This document shows positions 17,036 to 26,367 of a DNA stretch of 32,844 bases, in pieces. The number at the start of each line of letters is the position of its first letter. The first letter of the stretch is position 1. The position numbers and the translations under genes were made by a program. This DNA comes from Flavobacterium columnare NBRC 100251 = ATCC 23463 (GTDB taxonomy: Bacteria; Bacteroidota; Bacteroidia; Flavobacteriales; Flavobacteriaceae). The DNA lies in the NCBI RefSeq assembly GCF_002530675.1, contig NZ_PCMX01000037.1, forward strand, positions 445 to 33,288. Reading direction: 5' to 3'. The notes below the pieces were generated by a model, which searched no databases, was not told the origin of the DNA, and worked only from the letters and a program-made list of their open reading frames with translations.

Positions 17036-20000
17036 TTAATTTATTCGCTTATATTTTATTATAACCTCTCTAGAAAATTCTTTTTCTGGACTATTTTGAT
17101 AAATCAACTTTATTAAATATTCTCCTTTCATCAATATAGGAAAAACACCATTTATTAGATCCTTATACTGATTGTATTTTTCCCAATTAATAGGAGTACT
17201 TAAATAGCTATTGATTACTTGATCTCTTATATTTAAAAAATCTTGTTTGTAGGTTTTCACCAAACTATATTCATAAGGAAATCGCTGGTTTATAAATATT
17301 GAATTGGAATTATTAGACATCTCATTCCTGTAATATTCTATAATACTGATGTCTCGAACTGGGGGCAATCCTAACTCGAATATATTTCTGTTTTTTATGG
17401 TAATTTTCCCTTTTTCAAGTGGATAATTTTGATAAATCAACGGTGAAATTATTTCTTTATAATAAGAATCTTCTAAAACCGCCTCTACACTAATCAAGGC
17501 TTTGCCATTTGTATACTGGTTTCCAAACAATTCTGCTTCATTAAAATTTTCATACTTATTTGTTGCTAATTGTATTTTATGAACGTCTGCTGAAACAGGT
17601 ATAAAGAAATTATCTTCTGTCTTTATACTTTTTATCTTTTCTGTAAACGTAGCATGCTTACTGGTTTTAAACTCATAGGTTAAAAACGATTTGGTTAAAT
17701 TTGTATTATTCTGAGCCAATGCTGTGTTTTGAGTAATGATTTGTTCATTAGTAAAGCTAGCATCAGTAACCATAGTAGTTGTTCCTGAATTTTGAGTAGA
17801 ATCTACACTTGTTCCTGTACTTATTACCGTACCTACTGGATAGGCTGTTAATTGCAATTGATAATTCTTTTGGGTTGCTAATTTATCATAGGTAAAGCTT
17901 ACTTTTTTAGCACTCGCCTCATAGTTTAAAGCCGCTTGAACCTTCAGTTGAGTTCCTTCTTTTACTTCTCCTTTTAAAACCCAGTTTTCTACTGAACCAT
18001 CAAATAAATATTTCTGACCTTGTTTTAGTTTTATATAAACAGTTTTATGTTCCTCTGGATAAAAGTTGTTTGCAGCTACTACGGGATAACTATAACTAAT
18101 ATTTTCTAAAGGTATGTATTCTGGTGCATTACCTGTTTTAAAGGTAAACGTCTTTTTTTCTGTATCTGTATTTCCTCCCTGAAGTGCAATCCATGAGGAA
18201 CCTATTTTTTCTTCTACTCCTACTTCTACTTCTGCTACTATTTCTTTTTGCGGTGGAAGTACTTCTGAAGATACAAAGTTGACTTTTGTATTATGATCCA
18301 TCCATTGAATATCTCCTAACAAAGGGGTTCCGTCTACTTTTAGTACGTATTTTTTTAGATTGATACGAACTAATTTACGGTTCCCATTCATATCCTCAGC
18401 TGAAAAAGGTTCTAACATGCTATAATTAAAGGCTACTTGTGGTTTTTTAAACACATCTACATTGGTTTCTCCATCTGGACTTGCACTTGCTATTAGTGGG
18501 ATTGATAGAGGTTGTGACATTCCTATAAATTCACATTTCTCTCCTATTTCCGCTTTGTATTTAAATCGTCCTTTTATCATACCTCCTAGCACATTGTAAT
18601 ACACTCCCACATAACCTTCCATGTGGGTTGGATTAGGAAATTCTCCTCGTAACATGGCGGCTATACCTACCCCTAGTATTTTTATATCTTTTCGAATACC
18701 GAATATCTTTATACGCAATCCTGCTTCGCCATAAATATAGGCATACACCTGTCCCATAGAGTACCATCCATCATTCCCCACTAACCCCGGACGTCCTGCA
18801 CAACTCACTCCATTTAGCTTTCTATGGGTAATATCAAATCCTCCTCCTGCTTCTAGAAACGCATAAAACCAATCTCCATCATACGAAATGGCAACACTAA
18901 AGTTTAATCCGAATGCAAAACCTTTGCCATCGTTTAATAAACTTAAATTACGATTATCGTTCATGATATCTGGACCAAGAATTTCTAAAACTCTTGGGTG
19001 TGGTGGGGTTTGGGAGGGCAGCACATCTCCTGTCATAAAATATGCGCCTACATTTACATCGTATGATCCTATTTTAAAAATGGCCCCTAACTTATCCATA
19101 GGAGTCCCTACATGCAAATAATTTTTGGTAGGACTTGAATACATGTGTACCATACCAAATTTATGATTTTCTCCAGATCCCTTTATCCCTTCTAAATTGA
19201 GGTATAATTCAAAGAGTCCATCAAAAGAATCATGAACAAAATCTTTTTCTATACTCACAAATACGCCTACTTTTCCATCTTTGGCTATTTCTGATACTGG
19301 GTGGGTACGTTTAGAAATGGCCAACATATTACCATTAGCAAGATAATTATTCATTTCACTCGCTTCGTTACCTGAAAATATTTTGTCATAACTTGCCCAT
19401 GTATCTCGAAGGTTTCCTTCTGTTTGACCATTACCAGACATCATGGCTCCTTCGCCTAGAAAATAAATGCGATTTAATCCTCCTGTGTGGTTATACTCCA
19501 TCTCTAAAAATACTTTCGCTTTAAATGAAGTAGATTCGCCAAATTTTGCTTTTACCCCTGCTCTAAAGCCCAGTCCTGATTTTGCATCGGGTTTGTATAC
19601 ATTAGTTCCTATAGACCCCATCATATTTCCATCTACACGTTTCATACGATAAGATAATCCTCCTTCTACACGTTGTAAACCAAACTTTCCTGAAGATCCT
19701 GTATTTTCTATTTGAAAATCTACAAACCAATGGGCAAAGTCTTTCTTGGCAAAAATTCCTTTGGCCATGCCTTTTACCTCTAACTTCTTTAATTCTACAG
19801 CTAATTCTCCTTGAAATCCTTTGCCATAAATAGGATCTTCATTAAATACTTTTAAACCTCCTTTTAGTGTAAAACCACTTTTTTCTACATCTATTTTTAT
19901 TTCATCTATAGCTACTCCATTAAATTTATAAGAATGGAATGTTTTATTTTCAAATTTGCTTAAAATCTTGAGTCCTGCTTCTGCTGATATAAATCCGTTT

Positions 20001-22063
20001 GTATCTGATTGGGAACCTCCTCCCATTAGGTTCACTTTCATATTAAATGCTAATCCTAATTCTTCTTTTGATGGGGTTATTAGACGAATATTACTTATTG
20101 CAACCGAAAAATTTCCAAATTTTTGCTCTGCTGAGGCTGGATAACCAAAATAATCTGCCTCTATATAAGGCAATGCGTGGGATTGTAATTTTAAATTCTG
20201 AAAAACTATGCCTTGAAAATTATAGAATTCTTTATCCTTCTCTTCCTGACTATTTTCTTTTTTTGCTTCTATATTTTTTTCACTTGCTATTTCCGCGGCA
20301 TAAGAAAAAACCTGGGCTTGAACAAAAACTCTCAACTCATCATATCCTTTATCAACATATTCTTTAAGTTGCTCAACGGCTTTTTTCTTGGGATCTGCTT
20401 TAATAAATGAAAAATTATCATTCAAATAATCGTGCACTTTCGTAACAACTACTTGACTACCTGTTTGAACACCTCCCAAAGCCTGATCTACATTACTATC
20501 AGAACTACCAAAGGTATAAATTGTGCTATCATCGTTCGGACCGGTATTATTTTTTTCTATTCCCCCTTTAAAAGCCATTTTTCCATTTAAAAAAGCGGAA
20601 GCTTTGAACTCAGCATTGCTATCATCCATTTCTAATTTTACCCAAGAATTCTTTTCAAAGATTAACTTCCCTTTAAACATCTTGAAATTAGATTTTGTAA
20701 CAGATGCTTGAAACAAGTATTTATCTTCATTAAAAGTTCCTAAAATTTCTATAAAATCACCTGTTGCAGATGGTTTTATATAGCCTAATACTTTTGCTGA
20801 TTTTATCCGTCCTAATTCTAAACCTATACCTACATAATCTAATTTATACTGCCATCCTGATGCACTCCCTTTTTCTAAAAGTTTATATCCTGCAAAAGTG
20901 CCGCTTACACCAAAATTGTCTATCAATAAATTTGTGCTTTGAATTTTCGTTCTTTCTCCTGTGGATTTATTTGAAAATTGTTTGGGCATAGTAATTTCTA
21001 CTTCTTCCGCAAAAAAACCTTTCCATATATTTTTATTTCCTTCTGGAAAAAAACCATTCGTATCATACACTTTTGGAAAACTTTTATCGACCTCTGGGTT
21101 GTTTTTAACATCACTTAGATCTATTGTCGCTTTTTTAAGTTTAAAACTCCAGTTTTTTAACTTCGTTATCTCAAAAGTAGGTAGGTCTAATTGGAGTAAT
21201 AAATCATTCCATCCGCCTCCTTTTATTCCTAAAGTAGCTCCTACATAATGATCATTTCCAATTGCTTTTTCTTTATCTTTCGATAAATCTGAACCATATT
21301 CTTTACGTTTTCCCTCTGTATCAATTGGTACTACCAGCGAACGGGATAATCGAACATCTAGTTTAAAGGATAAAGCTTTGAATCCATTACAATCAAATTC
21401 TATATAACTATCGCCTTTTATCGATCCTTCTTTGCGATCTATATCTCCTCCTAAAATAGTTAATAAAACTTTACTGCCTAATTGGGGTAAACTTGTATTA
21501 CCTAAAGAATGTAACTTCCAGTCTCCTATAATACCTCCAGAATGGGATAATTTTAAATCTTCTGCTGCAAAATATAAGTGCGTATTTAAAAATTGGGTTT
21601 CTAAACGTGCAAAGGCTGTTAATTCTAAATATTCGGGGGTAACTTTGGCTTTTACTATAACCATTTCTGCTTTAAAGCCATCATTTGTTTGTCCTTTTAA
21701 GCCTATTGGTAGTTGTACTAATTCTTCTTTTGATATATTTTGAACGTATTTAAGCGTTTTTTCATTGAAGATTTTGCTTAGTTTATCCAAAAAATCATCC
21801 TTAATTACCCTTTTTTCTACACCAAAAAATTGTTTTATATACTCTGGCAAAACGTTATCTGTTCCTGTAAAAAAAGGAGTAATACGCTCTAGATCTTTGT
21901 TAGACGAAAAAACTTCTTTGAAGGCTATTTTTGTATCTAATCTCGAAAAGTTAGATGTTTTATTAACTGTTCTTAATGTGTCCCTCGTTTTTAAAACAAC
22001 ATTGGAATATGAAAATAATGAAGTAAATGTTACTAAAATAAAAACGGTTATTTTAAGTTTCAT
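17036..22063 (-). CDS. Very large exported beta-rich protein of unknown family
   Basis: This 1675-aa protein is encoded by the first gene of the operon. It has a signal peptide (1-20, ending FSYS) and no sorting domain or lipobox. Residues about 60-1190 are dominated by short alternating strands with glycine turns, such as FKGKLIFEKNSWVKLEMDD, suggesting an extended beta-sheet scaffold, a lipid-carrier-like groove or a giant barrel. Residues about 1200-1330 look like a Big_5/Ig-like module (FKKPQVAFNYS onward). Two cysteines, in GVSCAGRPG and GEKCEF, could form a disulfide. The C-terminal 350 residues are Thr/Asn-rich and end without a known signal. I do not recognise the family. Its constant company of SprB, Fn3, barrel and TANFOR toxin genes suggests a structural component of surface display or export. 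Confidence 0.65.
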   Translation of the reverse strand: MKLKITVFILVTFTSLFSYSNVVLKTRDTLRTVNKTSNFSRLDTKIAFKEVFSSNKDLERITPFFTGTDNVLPEYIKQFFGVEKRVIKDDFLDKLSKIFNEKTLKYVQNISKEELVQLPIGLKGQTNDGFKAEMVIVKAKVTPEYLELTAFARLETQFLNTHLYFAAEDLKLSHSGGIIGDWKLHSLGNTSLPQLGSKVLLTILGGDIDRKEGSIKGDSYIEFDCNGFKALSFKLDVRLSRSLVVPIDTEGKRKEYGSDLSKDKEKAIGNDHYVGATLGIKGGGWNDLLLQLDLPTFEITKLKNWSFKLKKATIDLSDVKNNPEVDKSFPKVYDTNGFFPEGNKNIWKGFFAEEVEITMPKQFSNKSTGERTKIQSTNLLIDNFGVSGTFAGYKLLEKGSASGWQYKLDYVGIGLELGRIKSAKVLGYIKPSATGDFIEILGTFNEDKYLFQASVTKSNFKMFKGKLIFEKNSWVKLEMDDSNAEFKASAFLNGKMAFKGGIEKNNTGPNDDSTIYTFGSSDSNVDQALGGVQTGSQVVVTKVHDYLNDNFSFIKADPKKKAVEQLKEYVDKGYDELRVFVQAQVFSYAAEIASEKNIEAKKENSQEEKDKEFYNFQGIVFQNLKLQSHALPYIEADYFGYPASAEQKFGNFSVAISNIRLITPSKEELGLAFNMKVNLMGGGSQSDTNGFISAEAGLKILSKFENKTFHSYKFNGVAIDEIKIDVEKSGFTLKGGLKVFNEDPIYGKGFQGELAVELKKLEVKGMAKGIFAKKDFAHWFVDFQIENTGSSGKFGLQRVEGGLSYRMKRVDGNMMGSIGTNVYKPDAKSGLGFRAGVKAKFGESTSFKAKVFLEMEYNHTGGLNRIYFLGEGAMMSGNGQTEGNLRDTWASYDKIFSGNEASEMNNYLANGNMLAISKRTHPVSEIAKDGKVGVFVSIEKDFVHDSFDGLFELYLNLEGIKGSGENHKFGMVHMYSSPTKNYLHVGTPMDKLGAIFKIGSYDVNVGAYFMTGDVLPSQTPPHPRVLEILGPDIMNDNRNLSLLNDGKGFAFGLNFSVAISYDGDWFYAFLEAGGGFDITHRKLNGVSCAGRPGLVGNDGWYSMGQVYAYIYGEAGLRIKIFGIRKDIKILGVGIAAMLRGEFPNPTHMEGYVGVYYNVLGGMIKGRFKYKAEIGEKCEFIGMSQPLSIPLIASASPDGETNVDVFKKPQVAFNYSMLEPFSAEDMNGNRKLVRINLKKYVLKVDGTPLLGDIQWMDHNTKVNFVSSEVLPPQKEIVAEVEVGVEEKIGSSWIALQGGNTDTEKKTFTFKTGNAPEYIPLENISYSYPVVAANNFYPEEHKTVYIKLKQGQKYLFDGSVENWVLKGEVKEGTQLKVQAALNYEASAKKVSFTYDKLATQKNYQLQLTAYPVGTVISTGTSVDSTQNSGTTTMVTDASFTNEQIITQNTALAQNNTNLTKSFLTYEFKTSKHATFTEKIKSIKTEDNFFIPVSADVHKIQLATNKYENFNEAELFGNQYTNGKALISVEAVLEDSYYKEIISPLIYQNYPLEKGKITIKNRNIFELGLPPVRDISIIEYYRNEMSNNSNSIFINQRFPYEYSLVKTYKQDFLNIRDQVINSYLSTPINWEKYNQYKDLINGVFPILMKGEYLIKLIYQNSPEKEFSREVIIKYKRIN

Positions 22064-22086
22064 GAAATCTCGTTTGTTTTTGGAAA

Positions 22087-22094
22087 CAAAAGTA
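22087..22094 (-). promoter_or_regulatory. Candidate Bacteroidota -7 box for the toxin operon
   Basis: TACTTTTG (22094-22087 on the minus strand) fits TAnnTTTG and lies 24 bp before the first start codon of the operon. A start site near 22080 would leave a short leader. Only TTT, not TTG, is found about 20 bp upstream, so the -33 element is weak. No other promoter-like box stands out closer to the gene. Confidence 0.4.
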
Positions 22095-22248
22095 AAATTT
22101 AAAAAGAATAAAATAAACTTTTTCTTAAAATCTCATCAAATAACTACTCTTTTTATTTTTTTTTTAGAAAATACAACCTCATGTGACTATACTATTTTAA
22201 CACTAAATAATTTACCTAAACAGTAGATTTGTAACGCTTTTTATCTAT

Positions 22249-22488
22249 TTAACCCGGATTAGGTATTAGAAATTTATTACAGATAAAAATGACTTTGAAT
22301 CTAAAAAATATTCCTTTTTTGTCCTTGATATAGTAACAAGATAGCTTCGATAAAAAAATTTCGTGCATTTTAACTTTCTTTACTCTTTTTCTTTTCATCA
22401 CAAAGTCTAACGCATAATCTGGATTAATACCATTTAAACTTAAAATATACTGGATTAAAAAGTAAAATTCTCGATCTGTTTTTTCATT
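22249..22488 (-). pseudogene. Open frame without a start codon, possible gene remnant
   Basis: The minus-strand frame stays open for 79 codons and ends at TAA (22251-22249). It begins directly after an in-frame TAA at 22491-22489. Its first half reads like real protein (EKTDREFYFLIQYILSLNG, then INPDYALDFVMKRKR), but no ATG precedes it. The first in-frame ATG is at 22398 and would give only 49 aa. It starts next to the palindromic repeat at 22498-22560, as if a gene had lost its 5' end there. No family is recognised, and it may be a chance opening in AT-rich DNA. The rest of the 22064-22698 gap shows no gene. Confidence 0.25.
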
Positions 22489-22497
22489 TTAAAACAA

Positions 22498-22560
22498 CTC
22501 GAACGGACGGTTGAGTATATAATTGAAATCATCGTTCGTTCGAGCGCGAAACGCATCGAG
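22498..22560. repeat. Palindromic intergenic repeat, REP-like
   Basis: Arms 22498-22511 and 22531-22544 are complementary over 14 bp with two G·T positions, around a 19-nt spacer. A second small hairpin with one bulged base follows (TCGAGCG at 22541-22547 with CGCATCGA at 22552-22559). The island is clearly more GC-rich than its surroundings. It resembles the short CTCGA-type intergenic repeats common in Flavobacteriaceae. It is unrelated in sequence to the RAYT-flanking REPs. Confidence 0.5.
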
Positions 22561-22640
22561 AACCAACACTAATTTTTGTTGCTTTTGTAGAGGTACTATT
22601 TTTAAAAAGAAAATTCAAAGTTTAAATGGTATAAATTATA

Positions 22641-22675
22641 TAAAAAAGCTGTCCCTAAAGAGTTAAGGACAGCTT
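22641..22675 (-). terminator. Intrinsic terminator of acnB
   Basis: A perfect 9-bp stem (22646-22654 with 22667-22675) encloses a 12-nt loop. On the minus strand it is followed at once by a run of six T. It lies 24 bp after the acnB stop codon. Confidence 0.85.
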
Positions 22676-22698
22676 GATTGATTGATTTTAAAATTTTA

Positions 22699-25467
22699 TT
22701 ACTTTACTAACAACTTATGAGAAGGGGCAAACTTAGTCAGGTTTATTCCTTGTACTGCTTGTTTGTATTCTTCAATAGTTGGAGTTCTACCTAAAATAGT
22801 CGATAATACTACTACTGGCGTAGAAGAAAGTAATGATTCTCCTTTTTTAGCATCCGTATCTTCTACTACTCTTCCTTGAAACAAACGAGTAGATGTAGCC
22901 ATAACGGTATCGCCTTTAGCTGCTTTTTCTTGGTTCCCCATACATAAGTTACATCCTGGACGTTCTAAATACAACATATTTTCATACTCAATGCGTGCAC
23001 TTGATTTAGGATTGTTGTCATCAAATTCAAAACCTGAATATTTTTGCAACACTTCCCAATCTCCTTCTGCTTTTAACTCATCTACAATATTATAAGTTGG
23101 CGGTGCTACTACTAACGGTGCATTGAATTTTACTTCTCCTTTTTGTTCTTCTACGTTTTTCAACATTTGAGCTAATATTTTCATATCGCCTTTATGTACC
23201 ATACAAGAACCTATAAATCCTAAATCAACGGTTTTAGTTCCTCCATAGAAAGACAATGGACGAATGGTATCGTGTGTATAACGTTTAGAAACGTCTTTAT
23301 TGTTTACATCTGGATCGGCAATCATTGGTTCGTTTACCACATCTAGATCTACTACTACTTCTGCATAGTACTTAGCGTTTGCATCTGGTTTTAATGCGGG
23401 TTCTTTCCCTGAACGAATCTCTTCAATACGTTGATTTGCTTTATCAATTAAACCTTGTAGTACTTTATTTTTGTTGTCCATTCCTTTATCAATCATGATT
23501 TGGATTCTAGACTTTGCAATTTCTAATGATTCTATTAGAGTTTCATCTTCAGAAATACAGATAGATGCTTTGGCTTTCATTTCTGCGGTCCAATCTGTAA
23601 AAGTAAAGGCTTGATCTGCTGTTAGTGTACCTATATGAACTTCAATAATTCTACCTTGAAAAACGTTTTCGCCTCCAAACTGGTGTAACATTTGTGCTTG
23701 TGTTGCATGAACGACATCACGGAAGTCCATATAATTGGCCATATTTCCTTTAAACGTTACTTTTACAGACTCTGGAATTGGCATAGAGGCTTCTCCTGTA
23801 GCTAAAGCTAAAGCTACTGTACCGGAGTCAGCACCAAACGCCACTCCTTTAGACATACGTGTATGTGAATCTCCTCCTATAATAATGGCTCTATCATCAA
23901 CTGTAATATCATTTAACACTTTGTGAATTACATCAGTCATTGAATGGTATACTCCTTTAGGGTCACGCGCTGTAATCAAACCAAAATCATTCATGAATTT
24001 CATTAATTTTGGAATGTTTGTTTGTGCTTTTTTATCCCAAACGGAAGCGGTATGACATCCTGATTGGTAAGCACCATCAACAATTGGCGAAATTACGGTT
24101 GCTGCCATTGATTCTAATTCTTGGGCAGTCATTAAACCTGTAGTGTCTTGGGATCCTACAATATTAACTGTTACACGAACATCAGAACCTGCGTGTAATA
24201 CCTTTCCTGGTGTGCTACCTACTGCATTTCTATTAAATATTTTTTCTACGGCTGTTAATCCTTGTCCTTCTATAGAAACTTCTTTTGAAGGAGCAAAAAC
24301 TACAGGTGCTGTTATCCCTAATGTCTTTGCTGCAAAGGTTTGTAATTTTTTACCAAAAACAATAGCATAAGATCCTCCTGCTTTGATAAATTCCATTTTT
24401 TGTGGAGTAAATGATTTTGATAAATCAATTAATTCTTCATCTCCGTTGTATAATTTTTTTGTTTTTGTGTTGATTGTTAAAACAGTTCCTGTTTCAACAG
24501 AATAGACTTGTTCTAATACAGGTTCTCCATTTTCATCTCGAACTAGTTCTCCATTTATATCTGTCTTTTTTATCCAGTTTTTAAGATCAATACCAATACC
24601 TCCTGTTACGTCAACTGTAGTTAAGAAAATTGGGGAAATGCCGTTAGTTCCACCTACAATTGGAGCGAAGTTTACAAATGGTACGTAAGGACTTGCTTGT
24701 TTACCTGTCCATAGGGCTACGTTATTCACACCTGACATACGAGAAGATCCTACTCCCATTGTGCCTTTTTCTGCCACTAACATTACACTCTTATCTGGAT
24801 GTTGTGCTTTTAAAGCTTCTATTTCTTCTTGTGCCTTAGGAGAGATCATACATTTACCATGTAATTCTCTATCAGAGCGTGAGTGGGCTTGATTTCCTGG
24901 AGAAAGTAAATCTGTAGAAATATCTCCTATACCAGCTACGAAAGTAATGACTTTTATTTCTTCTGCTACTTCTGGTAACTTTGTAAAGAACTCAGCTTTA
25001 GCATAACTTTCTAGTATTTCTTTAGCTACTGTATTTCCTTTTTCAAAAGCTACTTTTAAACGATCCATATCTGCATCGTATAAGAAAACTTGTGTTTTTA
25101 ATACTTCTGCTGCCTGTTTGGCTATTTCGGGAGTATTTCCTAAAGCTAAATCCAGCAATACTTCTATAGAAGGTCCCCCTTTCATGTGTGACAACAATTC
25201 GAAAGCAAAAGCGGATGAAATTTCGGCAACTAGTTCTCCTAAAATTATTTCTTTTAAAAAATCAGCTTTTACTTTTGCTGCTGGGGTTGTTCCTGGCAAG
25301 GTATTGTAAATAAAAAACTTTAGAGAATCTTCTCTATCTTGATTTTTTACATCTTTAATTTGTAGTACAATTTCGTTTAATAATTCAGCACTATCAATAG
25401 GTTTTGGATGCAATCCTTGTCCTTTTCGCTCTTCAATTTCTTTAAGGTATTCTTTATACAATTCCAT
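22699..25467 (-). CDS. acnB: Aconitate hydratase B (citrate/isocitrate isomerisation)
   Basis: This 922-aa cytosolic TCA-cycle enzyme interconverts citrate and isocitrate through cis-aconitate. AcnB enzymes often also act as 2-methylisocitrate dehydratases. The N-terminus (YKEYLKEIEERKGQGLHPKP) is the typical AcnB HEAT-like start, which sets it apart from AcnA. The 4Fe-4S ligands are visible: a cysteine in GFIGSCMVHKGD (about Cys755) and the CxxC of RPGCNLCMGNQ (about Cys839 and Cys842). The central swivel and catalytic region includes GGDSHTRM, the substrate-site motif of the family. It is somewhat longer than the E. coli enzyme (865 aa), partly from extra residues between the first and second cluster cysteines. 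It is a single-gene unit with its own promoter candidate and terminator. Identification is certain. Confidence 0.97.
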   Translation of the reverse strand: MELYKEYLKEIEERKGQGLHPKPIDSAELLNEIVLQIKDVKNQDREDSLKFFIYNTLPGTTPAAKVKADFLKEIILGELVAEISSAFAFELLSHMKGGPSIEVLLDLALGNTPEIAKQAAEVLKTQVFLYDADMDRLKVAFEKGNTVAKEILESYAKAEFFTKLPEVAEEIKVITFVAGIGDISTDLLSPGNQAHSRSDRELHGKCMISPKAQEEIEALKAQHPDKSVMLVAEKGTMGVGSSRMSGVNNVALWTGKQASPYVPFVNFAPIVGGTNGISPIFLTTVDVTGGIGIDLKNWIKKTDINGELVRDENGEPVLEQVYSVETGTVLTINTKTKKLYNGDEELIDLSKSFTPQKMEFIKAGGSYAIVFGKKLQTFAAKTLGITAPVVFAPSKEVSIEGQGLTAVEKIFNRNAVGSTPGKVLHAGSDVRVTVNIVGSQDTTGLMTAQELESMAATVISPIVDGAYQSGCHTASVWDKKAQTNIPKLMKFMNDFGLITARDPKGVYHSMTDVIHKVLNDITVDDRAIIIGGDSHTRMSKGVAFGADSGTVALALATGEASMPIPESVKVTFKGNMANYMDFRDVVHATQAQMLHQFGGENVFQGRIIEVHIGTLTADQAFTFTDWTAEMKAKASICISEDETLIESLEIAKSRIQIMIDKGMDNKNKVLQGLIDKANQRIEEIRSGKEPALKPDANAKYYAEVVVDLDVVNEPMIADPDVNNKDVSKRYTHDTIRPLSFYGGTKTVDLGFIGSCMVHKGDMKILAQMLKNVEEQKGEVKFNAPLVVAPPTYNIVDELKAEGDWEVLQKYSGFEFDDNNPKSSARIEYENMLYLERPGCNLCMGNQEKAAKGDTVMATSTRLFQGRVVEDTDAKKGESLLSSTPVVVLSTILGRTPTIEEYKQAVQGINLTKFAPSHKLLVK

Positions 25468-25507
25468 ATCTAATTACTATAAATATAAGGTTATCATTTT
25501 TGTTGTT

Positions 25508-25515
25508 CAAATTTA
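25508..25515 (-). promoter_or_regulatory. Candidate -7 box for acnB
   Basis: TAAATTTG (25515-25508 on the minus strand) fits the TAnnTTTG consensus exactly, 40 bp ahead of the acnB start. The position 19 bp upstream holds TTT instead of the preferred TTG. A start site near 25501 would give a leader of about 34 nt. Confidence 0.5.
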
Positions 25516-25620
25516 CGAAATGTTCAGATTGCTTAAAAATTTTCAAAACAAATATCGCAATCTTTCATTATTTTTTACCAAAATATCAAATTAAGCACTT
25601 TATATTTAAAAATAAATAAA

Positions 25621-25659
25621 TAAAACAGGTTGTATTTTAACGAAATACAACCTGTTTTA
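25621..25659 (-). terminator. Strong terminator after the esterase gene
   Basis: A perfect 17-bp stem (25621-25637 with 25643-25659) surrounds the 5-nt loop TAACG. The outer stem is AAAA/TTTT and the minus strand continues in T-rich sequence. It lies 23 bp past the esterase stop and may act in both directions. Confidence 0.8.
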
Positions 25660-25681
25660 GTTTTATAAAATATTTTTATTA

Positions 25682-26365
25682 TTATTTTTTGGCTTTTATA
25701 TATTTAAATAACCAGTCATAAAAGGCATCTTTATGAAAATAGCGTTCTACACTGCCATGATTTCCATTGGGCTCTATGGTAAAAGTAGCATCTGCTTCTG
25801 GTATACATTTTTTTATAGCCTCATATACTTTTGAGGATTCTCTTAATGGTACTATAAAATCTTTTGCACCATGAATAATCCATAAAGGAAGTTGTGCTAA
25901 GTTAAAACTATCTGCGGTATTGCCTCCTCCACATATAGCAACGGCTGCTGTTAATTCATTTGGGTATTTTCCTGCAAAATGTAAGGTTCCATATCCTCCT
26001 AAGCTCATTCCACAAACGTAAATACGGGTTGGATCTACAGCGTAGTTTTCTTTTGCGTATTGAATAAGTTCTAATACTTTATCAGGATTCCAAGCTCCTT
26101 TAGCTAATTGGGGTGCCATTACTACCGCATCAATTTTACGTCCGCGTTCTATAGCACGCAGAACGCCGTATCGTTTTACACGATTCAAATTGGTACCAGA
26201 GAGACTTTTACCGTGTAAAAAAAGTAATAAAGGTAATTTTTCTCCTTCTTTAGGGGCTTGTACCCAAAAAGGATAGGAGGTTTTTCCTTTAACGGCTTCT
26301 ATTTTTTTAGGTTTTTCTTGAAAAGATAAGAAAAATAAGGCTATAATTACTCCTATCCATCTCAT
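25682..26365 (-). CDS. Exported alpha/beta hydrolase (dienelactone-hydrolase/esterase-like)
   Basis: This 227-aa serine hydrolase has a short hydrophobic N-terminus (about 3-15) that acts as a signal peptide or membrane anchor. The alpha/beta-hydrolase core is complete: the oxyanion-side LLLFLHG (about 46-52), the nucleophile elbow GMSLGG with Ser121, the acid Asp169 in HGAKDFIVP, and His203 in NGNHGS. This gives a full Ser-Asp-His triad. The pattern resembles the phospholipase/carboxylesterase and PHB-depolymerase-like esterases; the substrate cannot be read. The start lies 2 bp after the MoxR stop, so the two are almost certainly cotranscribed. Catalytic competence is well supported; the physiological role is unknown. 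Confidence 0.8.
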   Translation of the reverse strand: MRWIGVIIALFFLSFQEKPKKIEAVKGKTSYPFWVQAPKEGEKLPLLLFLHGKSLSGTNLNRVKRYGVLRAIERGRKIDAVVMAPQLAKGAWNPDKVLELIQYAKENYAVDPTRIYVCGMSLGGYGTLHFAGKYPNELTAAVAICGGGNTADSFNLAQLPLWIIHGAKDFIVPLRESSKVYEAIKKCIPEADATFTIEPNGNHGSVERYFHKDAFYDWLFKYIKAKK

Positions 26366-26367
26366 AA

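Noticed and set aside
21765..22226. Plus-strand open frame of 153 codons across the operon start
   Set aside because: Most of it is antisense to the signal-peptide end of the 1675-aa gene and the rest runs through AT-rich non-coding DNA. There is no protein signature.
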